This document shows positions 42,151-51,462 of a DNA stretch of 64,000 bases, one piece after another; positions within the stretch are counted from its first letter, which is position 1, and the number at the start of each line of letters is the position of its first letter. Origin of the DNA: Bacillus sp. N1-1. Lineage in GTDB: Bacteria > Bacillota > Bacilli > Bacillales > Guptibacillaceae. The notes below the pieces were generated by a model. It was not told the DNA's origin, ran no database searches, and was given only the letters and a program-made list of their open reading frames with translations. Made by a program: the position numbers and the translations under genes. The stretch lies in contig NZ_CP046564.1 in assembly GCF_009818105.1 (NCBI RefSeq), forward strand, positions 930,001 to 994,000, given 5' to 3'.

Positions 42151-45100
42151 TTGAATCATGTAATGAAAAAAGAAAATGTCGTTCGCAGTTTGTTTTTATT
42201 CATTGCAATCGGTTTAATCATGACTTTACTAATTTTCAATAAAGTAATGGCAACAGAGCAGGAGGAGGTTTCAGCAATGAAAGCAACAACAAATTTAACC
42301 GATTGGGTTATTCATGGTAAAGGTACACTCGAAGATACTATACAAGGATTAAAGCTTACTTCTGAAACTAATGAGAATGTAATGGCGATTTCAAGTGTTC
42401 AATCAGAAGATTTTGTATATCAATCTGATATACAAATATTGGATCAATCTTCAGATGTAACTTTGTTACTCCGATCTAGTGAAGAGGGCTGGGATGCCTA
42501 TATGGTTCAAATCGTACCGGAAGCAGGTCTGATTCGTCTGCGTGATGCTCGGGACGAAAGTAGATTACTAGAAGAAGTAGACGTAAACATTCAAGAAGGG
42601 GGGATCTATCATTTAAAAGTGAAAGTAGTGGAAGATAATATCAAAGTATACTGGGAAAATCAATATACCCCCGTGATAGATTCCAATGTATCGCTTTATG
42701 ATTACGGATACCTTGGACTCCATGTGTGGAATGGTTCTGCACTATTTCAAAATGTGAAAGTGAGTGAACTTGAATCAAGTTTGGGGCCATCTCTATTTGA
42801 AGAAGGGAATTGGGAACCAAACATAAAGGGATTAAAAGGAATAGCTGGAGAGAATGAAATAGCTAAAAAAGTGTATGACACACAAACCAACAACTTCGTG
42901 TTAGAAGGGAATGTCTCCTTTGATGAAGAACAAACGGAGGGTGGTTTGACATTTCGTGTGAATAAGGATGGGACAGAGGGATATCAAGCTTTGCTTAAGA
43001 AGCAAGGGGATGAAGTAGTAGTCCAATTACAAAAAATAGATGGTACTGTACTCGGAGAATCAAGTCGAAGTTTCGAATCGCAAATTAATACCAAACACCA
43101 TCTGGAATTAATAGTGAATGATGAGCAATTTACAATATATATAGATGGCTACACAGATCCTGCAATTGAAGTAACAGACAGTAGTTATACGGATGGCTTG
43201 GCAGGATTGACCGTTTTAAACGGTGCAGCGCATTTTCAAGATATTTATTTAGTAGCTGCGGAGAGTTATTATAAAGAGAATTACAGACCCGATTATCATT
43301 ATACACCAGCTCGAGGATCGGCCAGTGATCCAAATGGTCTTGTATATTTTGAAGGTGAATACCATCTATTTCACCAAAATGGCGGAAAATGGGCGCATGC
43401 AGTTAGTGAGGACCTCATTAATTGGAAGCATCTACCTATCGCTTTGCCTTGGAATGAATATGGACATATATGGTCTGGATCTGCTGTAGCAGATTTGAAT
43501 AATGATTCCGGGCTTTTTTCAGATTCAGGGGGAAAAGGATTGATTGCCTACTATACTTCTTTTAATCCAGATGCTGATAATGGAAATCAACGAATTGGAC
43601 TTGCTTATAGTACGGATAAAGGTCGGACGTGGGAATATTCAAAAGAGCATCCTATTGTTATAGATAACCCTGGAAGTAATGGGGAGGATCCAGGTAGTTG
43701 GGATTTTCGTGATCCAAAGGTGGTGCGTGATGAAGCGAATGATCGCTGGGTGATGGTTGTTTCGGGAGGAGATCATATTAGATTTTTTACCTCTCATGAT
43801 CTTATACAGTGGGAGCATACCCAGAACTTTGGTTATGGTGATTATATTCGTGGTGGAGTATGGGAATGCCCTGATTTGTTTCAGCTTGAAGTTGAAGATA
43901 CAGGTGAGAAGAAGTGGGTTCTCATGCTCAGTTCAGGGGCAAATCCGAATACAGAGGGATCGGATGCAGAGTATTTTATTGGAGAATTAACTCCTGACGG
44001 CCAATTCATCAATGACAATCTACCTGGAGAGGTATTAAAAACAGATTACGGGAAGGAATTCTATGCATCTATGTCTTTTGCAAATATGCCCGATAATCGT
44101 CGTGTTGCAATGGCGTGGATGACAAATTGGGACTATCCCTTTTCATTCCCAACAGAAGGATGGAATGGTCAATTAACTATTCCGAGAGAATTACGGCTGA
44201 CATCAACAGATCAAGGCGTTAGGCTTGCCCAATCTCCAATTGAAGAACTAAACAAGATTCGAACACCCGTTTTTGAAATGAATAATAAACTTGCATCTCC
44301 AGACAATGCCCCCAATTTATTAAGCAAGGTAAACGAAGCTTCCTATCAAATAGAAGCAGAAATAGAAATCCCAGCTGGCAGTGATGTGACAGAGTTTGGT
44401 TTTCAAGTTCGAGAAGGTTCAGAAGAAAAAACGGTAATTGGATATAATAAATCGGAAGAGCAAATATTTGTTGACCGTTCCAATTCAGGCAGGACAGATT
44501 TTTCGAATAAGTTTACAACAGTTCATGCGACAGATTTACAACCGAAAAATCAGCGAATTAAATTGAATATCCTGGTGGATAACGGGTCTGTTGAGGTTTT
44601 TGCAAATAATGGAGAAACTGTTTTTTCAGATCTCATTTTTCCGGATCCCACAAGCAGAGGAGTTAGCTTCTATACTGAAGGTGGCAATGTTCAAATTATT
44701 TCTTTGAAAGTACACTCTTTCGAGGATATTTGGGATCGAGATATTGAAGATGGCCCCCAGATTGTGCTCGATACACGTGAAAAAGAAATGAATATTGGGG
44801 ATACGCTAGCTGTTCATGCGGCAACGATAGGTTTTAATGGAAATGGAACGAAAAATCTTAAATGGAAATCATCGGATTCCGATATAGTGAGTCTTCGATC
44901 TTCCACTAATAACAATGCTTTAATTGAAGCTACTGGTGCTGGAAAAGCAACGATTACAGTTTCCACGCCAAATAACAAGATGTCTGAGAGTTTTAAAGTG
45001 AATGTATTTGAAGGGAATTTTAAGACTAATCTTAGTGGTTGGAAGTCAGATCTTGATACCGTCAAGTGGATTGCCACTGAAGAAGGAATTCGCGGGTTAC

Positions 45101-45903
45101 ATACCGGTGATTCCAATTATATGGCTGAGGATACTGGTGGTGATTTTGTGTATGAAGCAGAGATGACACTTCATGAAACGGGAGGTGCCGGATCCATTCT
45201 TTTTCGTGCAAGTGAAGACGGTAGAAGTGGTTATTATTTTAATCTAGATCCTAATATGAACGCTTTCCGTCTTTTTTATAAAATAAATGGAAGCTTTGAA
45301 GAACGGATGGTCATCGGTAACGTTCCAGCATTCATTCAGCCCGGGAAGACCTATACTGTGAGAATAGTAGCTAAAGGTCCCCATATTCAAATTGAAGTAG
45401 ATGGGAAAAAAGTTATGGATTTAAGAGATGGAACCTTTGCAGAAGGACATTTTGGTTTAAACGTATTTGGGGGCAAAGCTACCTATCAAAATGTAAAGAT
45501 CAGTAACGTTTCTGAAGCTGCCTTACAAGAAACGACCTTTTCAAATCAAAAAACAGGTCAATCACTTTATGTAACTTCATCACAAAACGGAGTACCAGTC
45601 ACTGCTGACGAAGAGATGACAATGTGGACACTTATACCTACCGGTGATGATCATAGTTCATATTCTATAAGAACGGAAGCAGGTAAAGCTATTGATTTTG
45701 ATGCAGCCCAGAAGAGAATTCAATTATATGATTATCTCGGTTATGATAACCAAAAGTGGATCATTAAAGAAAATGATAACAAAACCTTAACCATCTTATC
45801 TGTGTTTAATGAGGAGGCATTGACACTATCCGATGAAGGGAACATCACGATTCAACCATATGATTCATCTAACTCACGCCAACAGTGGTTACCATCGTAT
45901 TAA
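42151..45903 (+). CDS. Secreted multidomain GH32 fructanase with three CBM66-like modules
   Basis: A 1250-residue exported enzyme predicted to cut levan or related fructans. TTG at 42151 is chosen because AAAAGGAG lies eight bases upstream. A signal peptide (about 10-34) ends near VMA-TEQ. Order: two CBM66-like beta-sandwiches (about 45-205 and 215-370, each ending GLHVWNGSALFQNV-like), GH32 catalytic and C-terminal domains (about 378-865), a BIG2 domain (about 870-955), a third CBM66-like domain (about 955-1120) and a ricin-type trefoil (about 1126-1250). Catalytic residues are D393, D521 (FRDPKVV) and E572 (WECPDLF). The first motif reads GSASDPNG instead of WMNDPNG. CBM66 of B. subtilis SacC binds terminal fructose of levan. 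The promoter is LacI- and CcpA-type. Confidence 0.92.
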   Translation: MNHVMKKENVVRSLFLFIAIGLIMTLLIFNKVMATEQEEVSAMKATTNLTDWVIHGKGTLEDTIQGLKLTSETNENVMAISSVQSEDFVYQSDIQILDQSSDVTLLLRSSEEGWDAYMVQIVPEAGLIRLRDARDESRLLEEVDVNIQEGGIYHLKVKVVEDNIKVYWENQYTPVIDSNVSLYDYGYLGLHVWNGSALFQNVKVSELESSLGPSLFEEGNWEPNIKGLKGIAGENEIAKKVYDTQTNNFVLEGNVSFDEEQTEGGLTFRVNKDGTEGYQALLKKQGDEVVVQLQKIDGTVLGESSRSFESQINTKHHLELIVNDEQFTIYIDGYTDPAIEVTDSSYTDGLAGLTVLNGAAHFQDIYLVAAESYYKENYRPDYHYTPARGSASDPNGLVYFEGEYHLFHQNGGKWAHAVSEDLINWKHLPIALPWNEYGHIWSGSAVADLNNDSGLFSDSGGKGLIAYYTSFNPDADNGNQRIGLAYSTDKGRTWEYSKEHPIVIDNPGSNGEDPGSWDFRDPKVVRDEANDRWVMVVSGGDHIRFFTSHDLIQWEHTQNFGYGDYIRGGVWECPDLFQLEVEDTGEKKWVLMLSSGANPNTEGSDAEYFIGELTPDGQFINDNLPGEVLKTDYGKEFYASMSFANMPDNRRVAMAWMTNWDYPFSFPTEGWNGQLTIPRELRLTSTDQGVRLAQSPIEELNKIRTPVFEMNNKLASPDNAPNLLSKVNEASYQIEAEIEIPAGSDVTEFGFQVREGSEEKTVIGYNKSEEQIFVDRSNSGRTDFSNKFTTVHATDLQPKNQRIKLNILVDNGSVEVFANNGETVFSDLIFPDPTSRGVSFYTEGGNVQIISLKVHSFEDIWDRDIEDGPQIVLDTREKEMNIGDTLAVHAATIGFNGNGTKNLKWKSSDSDIVSLRSSTNNNALIEATGAGKATITVSTPNNKMSESFKVNVFEGNFKTNLSGWKSDLDTVKWIATEEGIRGLHTGDSNYMAEDTGGDFVYEAEMTLHETGGAGSILFRASEDGRSGYYFNLDPNMNAFRLFYKINGSFEERMVIGNVPAFIQPGKTYTVRIVAKGPHIQIEVDGKKVMDLRDGTFAEGHFGLNVFGGKATYQNVKISNVSEAALQETTFSNQKTGQSLYVTSSQNGVPVTADEEMTMWTLIPTGDDHSSYSIRTEAGKAIDFDAAQKRIQLYDYLGYDNQKWIIKENDNKTLTILSVFNEEALTLSDEGNITIQPYDSSNSRQQWLPSY

Positions 45904-45956
45904 GAATAAAAGATATTGAAATTGCAGTATCCACCAGCAATTCTGTGTCTTGTTAA

Positions 45957-45989
45957 ATAAAATGGGAAGTTTAGAGACTTCCCATTTTC
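45957..45989 (+). terminator. Intrinsic terminator after the secreted fructanase
   Basis: AAAATGGGAAGT and ACTTCCCATTTT form a 12-base-pair stem with a six-base loop. Confidence 0.88.
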
Positions 45990-46148
45990 TATCTATTACC
46001 TTGAGTTCCTCCAATCCAAGCTTTAAAATATGTAAAACAAAACGTTTTAATAAAATGAAGGAACTGTGACTGATTTATCTGACTTGAAGGTTCTCCTACA
46101 GTTTTTCTTCAGCAAAGATATTCATCCTAAAGGAGGAGGGCAATAATA

Positions 46149-46769
46149 ATGGATATGTCACGCTGGTATTTAAGACTTGGTAACTGGGCGTTTAATCTGT
46201 TTTTGTTAAATTTATTATGGTTTTTTTGTACGTGTGCTGGATTTGTCATACTGGGGTTCTTTCCAGCTACTGCGGCTCTATTTGCCGTGCTTCGTCGCTC
46301 CATTATAGAAGATAATGATATTCCAGTATTAAAGCTTTTCGTAAGGAATTTTAAAGCTGAATTTTTAAAGTCCAATTTTTTGGGGTATCTTTATGTTTTA
46401 TTTGGTTTATTGTTGTACGTGTATTTTCAAGTTGTTCAGCTTATTCCTAACAATCAATTCCAAAGCGTTTTGGTTAATATAACGGTTGTTATGAGCGTAG
46501 TCTATTTCATTACATTCTTGTATGTCTTTCCGTTATTTGTTCATTTTGACCAGAAGAGTTTTCAGTACTTGAGAAATGCTTTAATATTAGCAGTAGGCAG
46601 GCCGATACGAACGATCATAATGCTCCTAGGTTTGGCAGTGTTATCGTACATATGTATACATATTCCAGTTCTCATTCCTGTAATTGGCATTAGTTTGTCT
46701 GGCTATGTTATCATGTGGACGGCTTTGAAATCGCTGCCAAAGGAAATGAAAACTACTGATTTTAACTAA
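46149..46769 (+). CDS. YesL-family (DUF624) membrane protein
   Basis: A 206-residue membrane protein with five hydrophobic segments of the DUF624/YesL family. These are small proteins often encoded beside LplB/LplC-type oligosaccharide importers, with no established activity. AAAGGAGGG lies before the ATG. It precedes the LacI gene by 43 bases and is probably co-transcribed with it. The place in a fructan locus suggests an accessory role in uptake. Confidence 0.86.
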   Translation: MDMSRWYLRLGNWAFNLFLLNLLWFFCTCAGFVILGFFPATAALFAVLRRSIIEDNDIPVLKLFVRNFKAEFLKSNFLGYLYVLFGLLLYVYFQVVQLIPNNQFQSVLVNITVVMSVVYFITFLYVFPLFVHFDQKSFQYLRNALILAVGRPIRTIIMLLGLAVLSYICIHIPVLIPVIGISLSGYVIMWTALKSLPKEMKTTDFN

Positions 46770-46812
46770 ATATAAAGTAGTAATTAATAGGGTGAAGATG
46801 TGAGGAGAATGG

Positions 46813-47790
46813 ATGATGAAAAGGGTAAAGTTAGACGATGTTGCAAAAGCAGCCGGGGTAACGCGAACAACGGTTTCAAGAGTGATTAATAATCGTGGGT
46901 ACATAAGTGAACGTACGAGAAAAAAAGTAAAAGAAGCGATGGAGGAGTTACATTATTATCCAAATGATTTGGCGCGGTCGCTTTATAAGAAAAAGACACG
47001 CTTTATTGGATTAATTGTTCCTACTATAAGTAATCCTTTCTTTGGAGAATTGACCTTTCATGTTGAAAATATTTTAGCTGATTTAGGCTATAAAGTGATT
47101 TTGTGTAACAGTTTGAATAATCCAGAAAAAGAAGAATCTTACTCGGAAATGTTAATACGTCACCAGGTTGATGGAATAATAGTTTGTTCCCACAACCGTG
47201 GAGTTAGTACGTACCAACGTCAAAATATTCCTGTTGTGGCCATTGACAGGTATCTATCACCAACAGTCCCTGTCATCTCTTCAGATAATTACAAAGGTGG
47301 GAAAATGGCTGTCGAGCATTTGATCGATAAAGGATGTAAGAATATTGTACATATCAATGGTCCTTCTCAGCTTGAGACGCCTACACAGTTAAGACGAAAA
47401 GCCTACGAGGATATTATAACAAACCCAATCACATATGAAATTCAAGATGTATTTGATGGGCAGCAAGCTATAGAACTTATACGAAAGATATTCTCAGAGG
47501 TTCCTCAAGTAGATGGCATTTTTGCAAGTGATGATATGATTGGTGTTTCTTGTTTAAATGTAGCTAGGGAAAAAGGAATTAAGGTTCCTGAGGAATTGAA
47601 GGTTGTTGGGTATGATGGCACAAAAACACTAATGAACATTCAACCTAACCTAACAACTATTAGGCAACCCATTGAAAGCTTGGCGCAGAGCACGGTTAGT
47701 ACCCTTTTGAAATTAGTTGATGATCCGGAAGCAAACGTTGAGTTGGAAACCATACTACCTGTTAAATTATTGGAAAACCGAACAACTTAA
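46813..47790 (+). CDS. LacI-family repressor of the fructan locus
   Basis: A 325-residue regulator. The N-terminal helix-turn-helix (LDDVAKAAGVTRTTVSRVIN) is followed by the hinge helix and a periplasmic-binding-like sensor domain (GLIVPTISNPFFGELT, then DGIFASDDMIGVSCL). GAGGAG lies upstream; ATG 46816 is an equally good start. Perfect palindromes GTCAACCGGTTGAC, with the central CG pair typical for this family, occur in both promoter regions of the locus. I infer that it binds them and is released by an imported fructo-oligosaccharide. Confidence 0.92.
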   Translation: MMKRVKLDDVAKAAGVTRTTVSRVINNRGYISERTRKKVKEAMEELHYYPNDLARSLYKKKTRFIGLIVPTISNPFFGELTFHVENILADLGYKVILCNSLNNPEKEESYSEMLIRHQVDGIIVCSHNRGVSTYQRQNIPVVAIDRYLSPTVPVISSDNYKGGKMAVEHLIDKGCKNIVHINGPSQLETPTQLRRKAYEDIITNPITYEIQDVFDGQQAIELIRKIFSEVPQVDGIFASDDMIGVSCLNVAREKGIKVPEELKVVGYDGTKTLMNIQPNLTTIRQPIESLAQSTVSTLLKLVDDPEANVELETILPVKLLENRTT

Positions 47791-47814
47791 ATTTTTTCCA
47801 GCAGCTTTTCTTGT

Positions 47815-47911
47815 GTCAACCGGTTGACATTTGTAAGCGTTTCCTATATCATATGAAGAAATAAAATAAAAAATGGAGGGGGAAGACAACGCAATATGTC
47901 AACCGGTTGAC
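47815..47911 (+). promoter_or_regulatory. Fructan promoter 2: two LacI operators, cre and sigma-A boxes
   Basis: GTCAACCGGTTGAC occurs at 47815-47828 and 47898-47911. The right half of the first forms the -35 (TTGACA, 47824). TATCAT (47847) is 17 bases downstream, and the cre TTGTAAGCGTTTCCT (47831-47845) fills the spacer. The operator centres are 83 bases apart, close to eight helical turns, so repression by looping is possible. Confidence 0.83.
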
Positions 47912-47944
47912 TTATAGTTTGATTTTATATGAGGGGGGAGTTTT

Positions 47945-48928
47945 TTGGAGAATAAAAACGCACTATCTAGTATTTTTCCTAAAACCAGTAAAGCCACAAA
48001 GTACAAAGAAAAGACGCGCACAAAACATCATCTTAGAAAATATATGCGTAGTAACTATATCCTCTATTTATTTTTACTGCCTGCGATCATTCTGACACTT
48101 ATCTTTCATTACGTACCTATGTATGGAACAATTATTGCATTTAAAGATTTTAGTCCAATTAAAGGAATTTGGGGAAGTGATTGGGTTGGATTGGAGCATT
48201 TCATGAACTTTTTAAATTCACCCAATTTCTTGAGTATCCTGATGAATACCATAAAGCTTAGTTCTTTTGATTTGTTAATCGGATTTCCTGTTCCCGTCAT
48301 TCTAGCACTAATGTTAAATCAATTAAGACGAGCTAGAGTCAAGAAAAACCTTCAATTAATTCTTTATGCGCCGCATTTTATTTCGGTGGTAGTAATTTCC
48401 GGAATGCTGTTTATCTTTCTATCTCCCACAGGGCCTATAAACAGTATCATGACCCTTTTTACAAACGAACCATATTCATTTATGTCTGATCCAGATGCTT
48501 TCCGCTCCATTTATATTTTTTCAGGCGTATGGCAAGGTGCTGGTTTTGCATCAATCATCTATGTGGCAGCGCTATCAAATGTTGATCCACAGCTTCATGA
48601 TGCTGCCACGATTGATGGCGCATCTTTACTCCAAAGAATAAAGCATATTGATCTTCCTACTTTAAAGCCTGTTATGGCTGTTCTGTTCATATTGGCTGCT
48701 GGAGGCATTATGGCGATCGGGTTTGAAAAAGCCTACTTATTGCAAACAAGTATGAACTTGCCAGCTTCTGAGATCATACCAACCTATGTTTATAAACGCG
48801 GGCTACAAGCAGGAGACTATTCATTCGCAACAGCAGTCGGGTTATTCAATGCCATTATCAATGTCATCTTACTGTTTACTGTGAATCATGTCGTCAAGAA
48901 ACTTAATGATGGTGAAGGTCTTGTGTGA
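47945..48928 (+). CDS. ABC sugar importer permease, LplB type
   Basis: A 327-residue inner-membrane permease with six helices. The cytoplasmic EAA-type loop (HDAATIDGASLLQRIKHIDL) is the contact for the ATPase. GAGGGGGGAG lies about five bases before the TTG start. It pairs with the permease encoded next and the lipoprotein behind it. No ATPase gene is in the locus, as is usual for LplABC-type importers that share an MsmX-like ATPase. Cargo is inferred to be levan- or inulin-derived oligofructose. Confidence 0.92.
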   Translation: MENKNALSSIFPKTSKATKYKEKTRTKHHLRKYMRSNYILYLFLLPAIILTLIFHYVPMYGTIIAFKDFSPIKGIWGSDWVGLEHFMNFLNSPNFLSILMNTIKLSSFDLLIGFPVPVILALMLNQLRRARVKKNLQLILYAPHFISVVVISGMLFIFLSPTGPINSIMTLFTNEPYSFMSDPDAFRSIYIFSGVWQGAGFASIIYVAALSNVDPQLHDAATIDGASLLQRIKHIDLPTLKPVMAVLFILAAGGIMAIGFEKAYLLQTSMNLPASEIIPTYVYKRGLQAGDYSFATAVGLFNAIINVILLFTVNHVVKKLNDGEGLV

Positions 48929-48950
48929 AAAATGATAAAGGGGGGAGATT

Positions 48951-49838
48951 ATGAGCCGTTTAATAAACAACTCAAAGAAAGACCGTTATCTACTGTTAAT
49001 CAACAAAATTCTTTTATCATTTATTGTTTTAATCGTGTTAGTGCCTCTTATGTATGTCCTGCTGGGATCGTTCCTGCAGCCCAATATTTTATTAACACAA
49101 GGGTTTTCACTGAACCCGGACCATTGGACGATTGATGGTTATTCAAGAATTTTTGCGGATGGAACTATAATGAGGGGATTTTTTAATTCCATATTATATG
49201 CGACTTCTTTTACGGTTATATCTGTTTTAGTAGCCATTCTTGCAGGCTATTCGTTATCTGTTGATAGTCTGGCTTGGAAAAAAACCATTATGTTTTTCTT
49301 CTTGCTTACCATGTTTTTCAGTGGCGGGTTGATTCCTACATACTTGGTTGTTCGTAATCTTGGATTGTTAGACACGATGTGGGCAATTATTTTACCTGGA
49401 TCTGTCTCTGTTTGGAATATTATTTTGGCAAGAACTTATTTTAAAGGCCTTCCAAAAGAATTAAAAGAAGCAGCCAAAATTGACGGTGCTTCCGATTTTA
49501 TGATCTTCCTAAAAATCATTATCCCATTATCAAAGCCGATTATATTCGTATTAGCACTCTATGCTTTCATTGGGCAGTGGAATGCTTACTTTGATGCAAT
49601 GATTTACTTGGAAGATCAGAGCAAATATCCGTTACAGCTCATTTTGCGTTCTATCTTAATTCAAAATGAAGTCGAGCCTGGAATGATCTCAGATCAACTT
49701 GCCATGGCGGAAATGCAAAGGATATCAGAAATGATTAAATATTCATCCATTGTACTGGCTAGTTTACCTTTACTAATTATGTATCCGTTTTTCCAGAAGT
49801 ACTTTGAAAAAGGCGTTATGGTAGGATCATTAAAATAA
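48951..49838 (+). CDS. ABC sugar importer permease, LplC/YtcP type
   Basis: A 295-residue six-helix permease. The EAA loop is KELKEAAKIDGASDFMIFLKI and the C-terminal FFQKYFEKGVMVGSLK is diagnostic of the LplC/YtcP branch. GGGGGGAG lies before the ATG. It is 22 bases behind the LplB-type gene and 19 bases before the lipoprotein gene, all in one operon. Confidence 0.93.
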   Translation: MSRLINNSKKDRYLLLINKILLSFIVLIVLVPLMYVLLGSFLQPNILLTQGFSLNPDHWTIDGYSRIFADGTIMRGFFNSILYATSFTVISVLVAILAGYSLSVDSLAWKKTIMFFFLLTMFFSGGLIPTYLVVRNLGLLDTMWAIILPGSVSVWNIILARTYFKGLPKELKEAAKIDGASDFMIFLKIIIPLSKPIIFVLALYAFIGQWNAYFDAMIYLEDQSKYPLQLILRSILIQNEVEPGMISDQLAMAEMQRISEMIKYSSIVLASLPLLIMYPFFQKYFEKGVMVGSLK

Positions 49839-49857
49839 TGAAAAGAGGAGAAGCGTA

Positions 49858-51462
49858 ATGAAAAAGTTAAAAGGTGCGTTGTGTGGAGTAGTATTAGGGT
49901 CATTGCTTCTATCGGGATGCTCAAATGAACAAAGTGCTGCGAAGGATTACGAGCTATCTGATATTTCTTTCCCTGTAGAAGAGGATGTCACACTTAATTT
50001 TATGACCGGAAGCTCGCCGATGGCTCCGGAAGATCCTAATGATAAATTAATAAGTCAACGTTTGGAAGAAGAAACGGGAGTGCATATTGAGTGGGATAGT
50101 TATTCAGGAGAAGCATTTGTTGAAAAAAGAAATTTAGCTATGTCAAGTGGTGATTTCCCAGATGCGATAATGAATTCTGGATATAGTGACTATGAATTAT
50201 TAAACCTTGCTGATGATGAGGCAATCGTCCCAGTCGAAGATTTAATTGAGGATTATATGCCAAATTTGCAAGAGGTGTTTGAACAAGCGCCGGAATATAA
50301 AGAAATGGTAACTGCCCCGGATGGTCATATCTATTCTTTCCCATGGATTGAAGAATTGGGTACAGGTAAAGAAAAGATCCAAGCAGTAGGAGGCACCGGT
50401 TGGATTAATGTGAAATGGCTGGAAGAATTAGGGCTAGAGATGCCTCAAACCACGGAGGAACTAGAAGAAGTACTTAAAGCGTTTCGTGATCAAGATCCTG
50501 CTGGGGATGGTCAGACCATTCCTATGTCCTTTATTTTAAACGGAGGACAAGAGGACCCCGCCTTCTTATTCGGTTCGTTTGGTGTGGGGGACAATTGGGA
50601 TCATACAGTCGTTACTAATGATAAAGAAGTTGTATACACGCCAACCACAGACGGATATAAAGAAGCTATTAACTATTTCCATGGTCTTTATCAGGAAGAC
50701 TTAATTGACGTAGAGGCTTTTGAACAGGATTGGAACAACTATGTTGCCAAAGGTGGAAATGAACGCTACGGAGTATATTTCACCTGGGATAAAAACAACA
50801 TTTCGGGTGAAAATTATGAGATGTTGCCTGCTCTAGAAGGTCCGGACGGTCATAAAAATGTAGCGGTAAGCAATGCGCTCGGTTTTGATCGATCGAGGAT
50901 GGTCATTACTAGCGCTAATCAGAATTTAGAGTTAACAGCAAAATGGATTGATCAAATGTATGCTCCCCTTCAGTCTGTTCAAAACAATTGGGGTACGTAT
51001 GGAGACAAAGAGAAACAAAATATATTCAAATATGATGAAGATGAAGACATGCTAAAGCATGTGGATCTGGAAGGAACAGCGCCTGTGGAATTACGGGAAC
51101 AAACAGCGCTTGGTGGGCCGTTGGCCATTCTTGATAGTTACTTTGGTGAATTTACAACAATGCCAGATGATGCCGCCTGGAGACTGGATTTACTCCATGA
51201 GAATCTTGTACCATACATGAACGCAGATTATACGTATCCTAATGTATTCCTCCAATTAGAAGAGCTTGAAACAATTTCTAAAATTGAGGCAGATTTGTTC
51301 CCTTATGTAGAAAGAAAACGGTCAGAGTGGATTGTCAATGGAAAAGTGAACGAAGAATGGGATGCTCACTTAGAGGAAATGAAGCGTTTAGGTTTGCAGG
51401 AATGGATGGAAATCAAACAAAATGCTTTCGATGATTATATGGAATCACAGGAGGAGAAGTAA
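49858..51462 (+). CDS. Oligosaccharide-binding lipoprotein, LplA type
   Basis: A 534-residue solute-binding lipoprotein. The lipobox LLSGC places the modified cysteine at C21. NFMTGSSPMAPEDPNDKLIS and the long two-lobe body match LplA/LipO-type family 1 binding proteins that capture oligosaccharides at the cell surface. AGAGGAG precedes the ATG. The stop codon is directly followed by the TTG start of the cytoplasmic GH32 gene. Confidence 0.92.
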   Translation: MKKLKGALCGVVLGSLLLSGCSNEQSAAKDYELSDISFPVEEDVTLNFMTGSSPMAPEDPNDKLISQRLEEETGVHIEWDSYSGEAFVEKRNLAMSSGDFPDAIMNSGYSDYELLNLADDEAIVPVEDLIEDYMPNLQEVFEQAPEYKEMVTAPDGHIYSFPWIEELGTGKEKIQAVGGTGWINVKWLEELGLEMPQTTEELEEVLKAFRDQDPAGDGQTIPMSFILNGGQEDPAFLFGSFGVGDNWDHTVVTNDKEVVYTPTTDGYKEAINYFHGLYQEDLIDVEAFEQDWNNYVAKGGNERYGVYFTWDKNNISGENYEMLPALEGPDGHKNVAVSNALGFDRSRMVITSANQNLELTAKWIDQMYAPLQSVQNNWGTYGDKEKQNIFKYDEDEDMLKHVDLEGTAPVELREQTALGGPLAILDSYFGEFTTMPDDAAWRLDLLHENLVPYMNADYTYPNVFLQLEELETISKIEADLFPYVERKRSEWIVNGKVNEEWDAHLEEMKRLGLQEWMEIKQNAFDDYMESQEEK

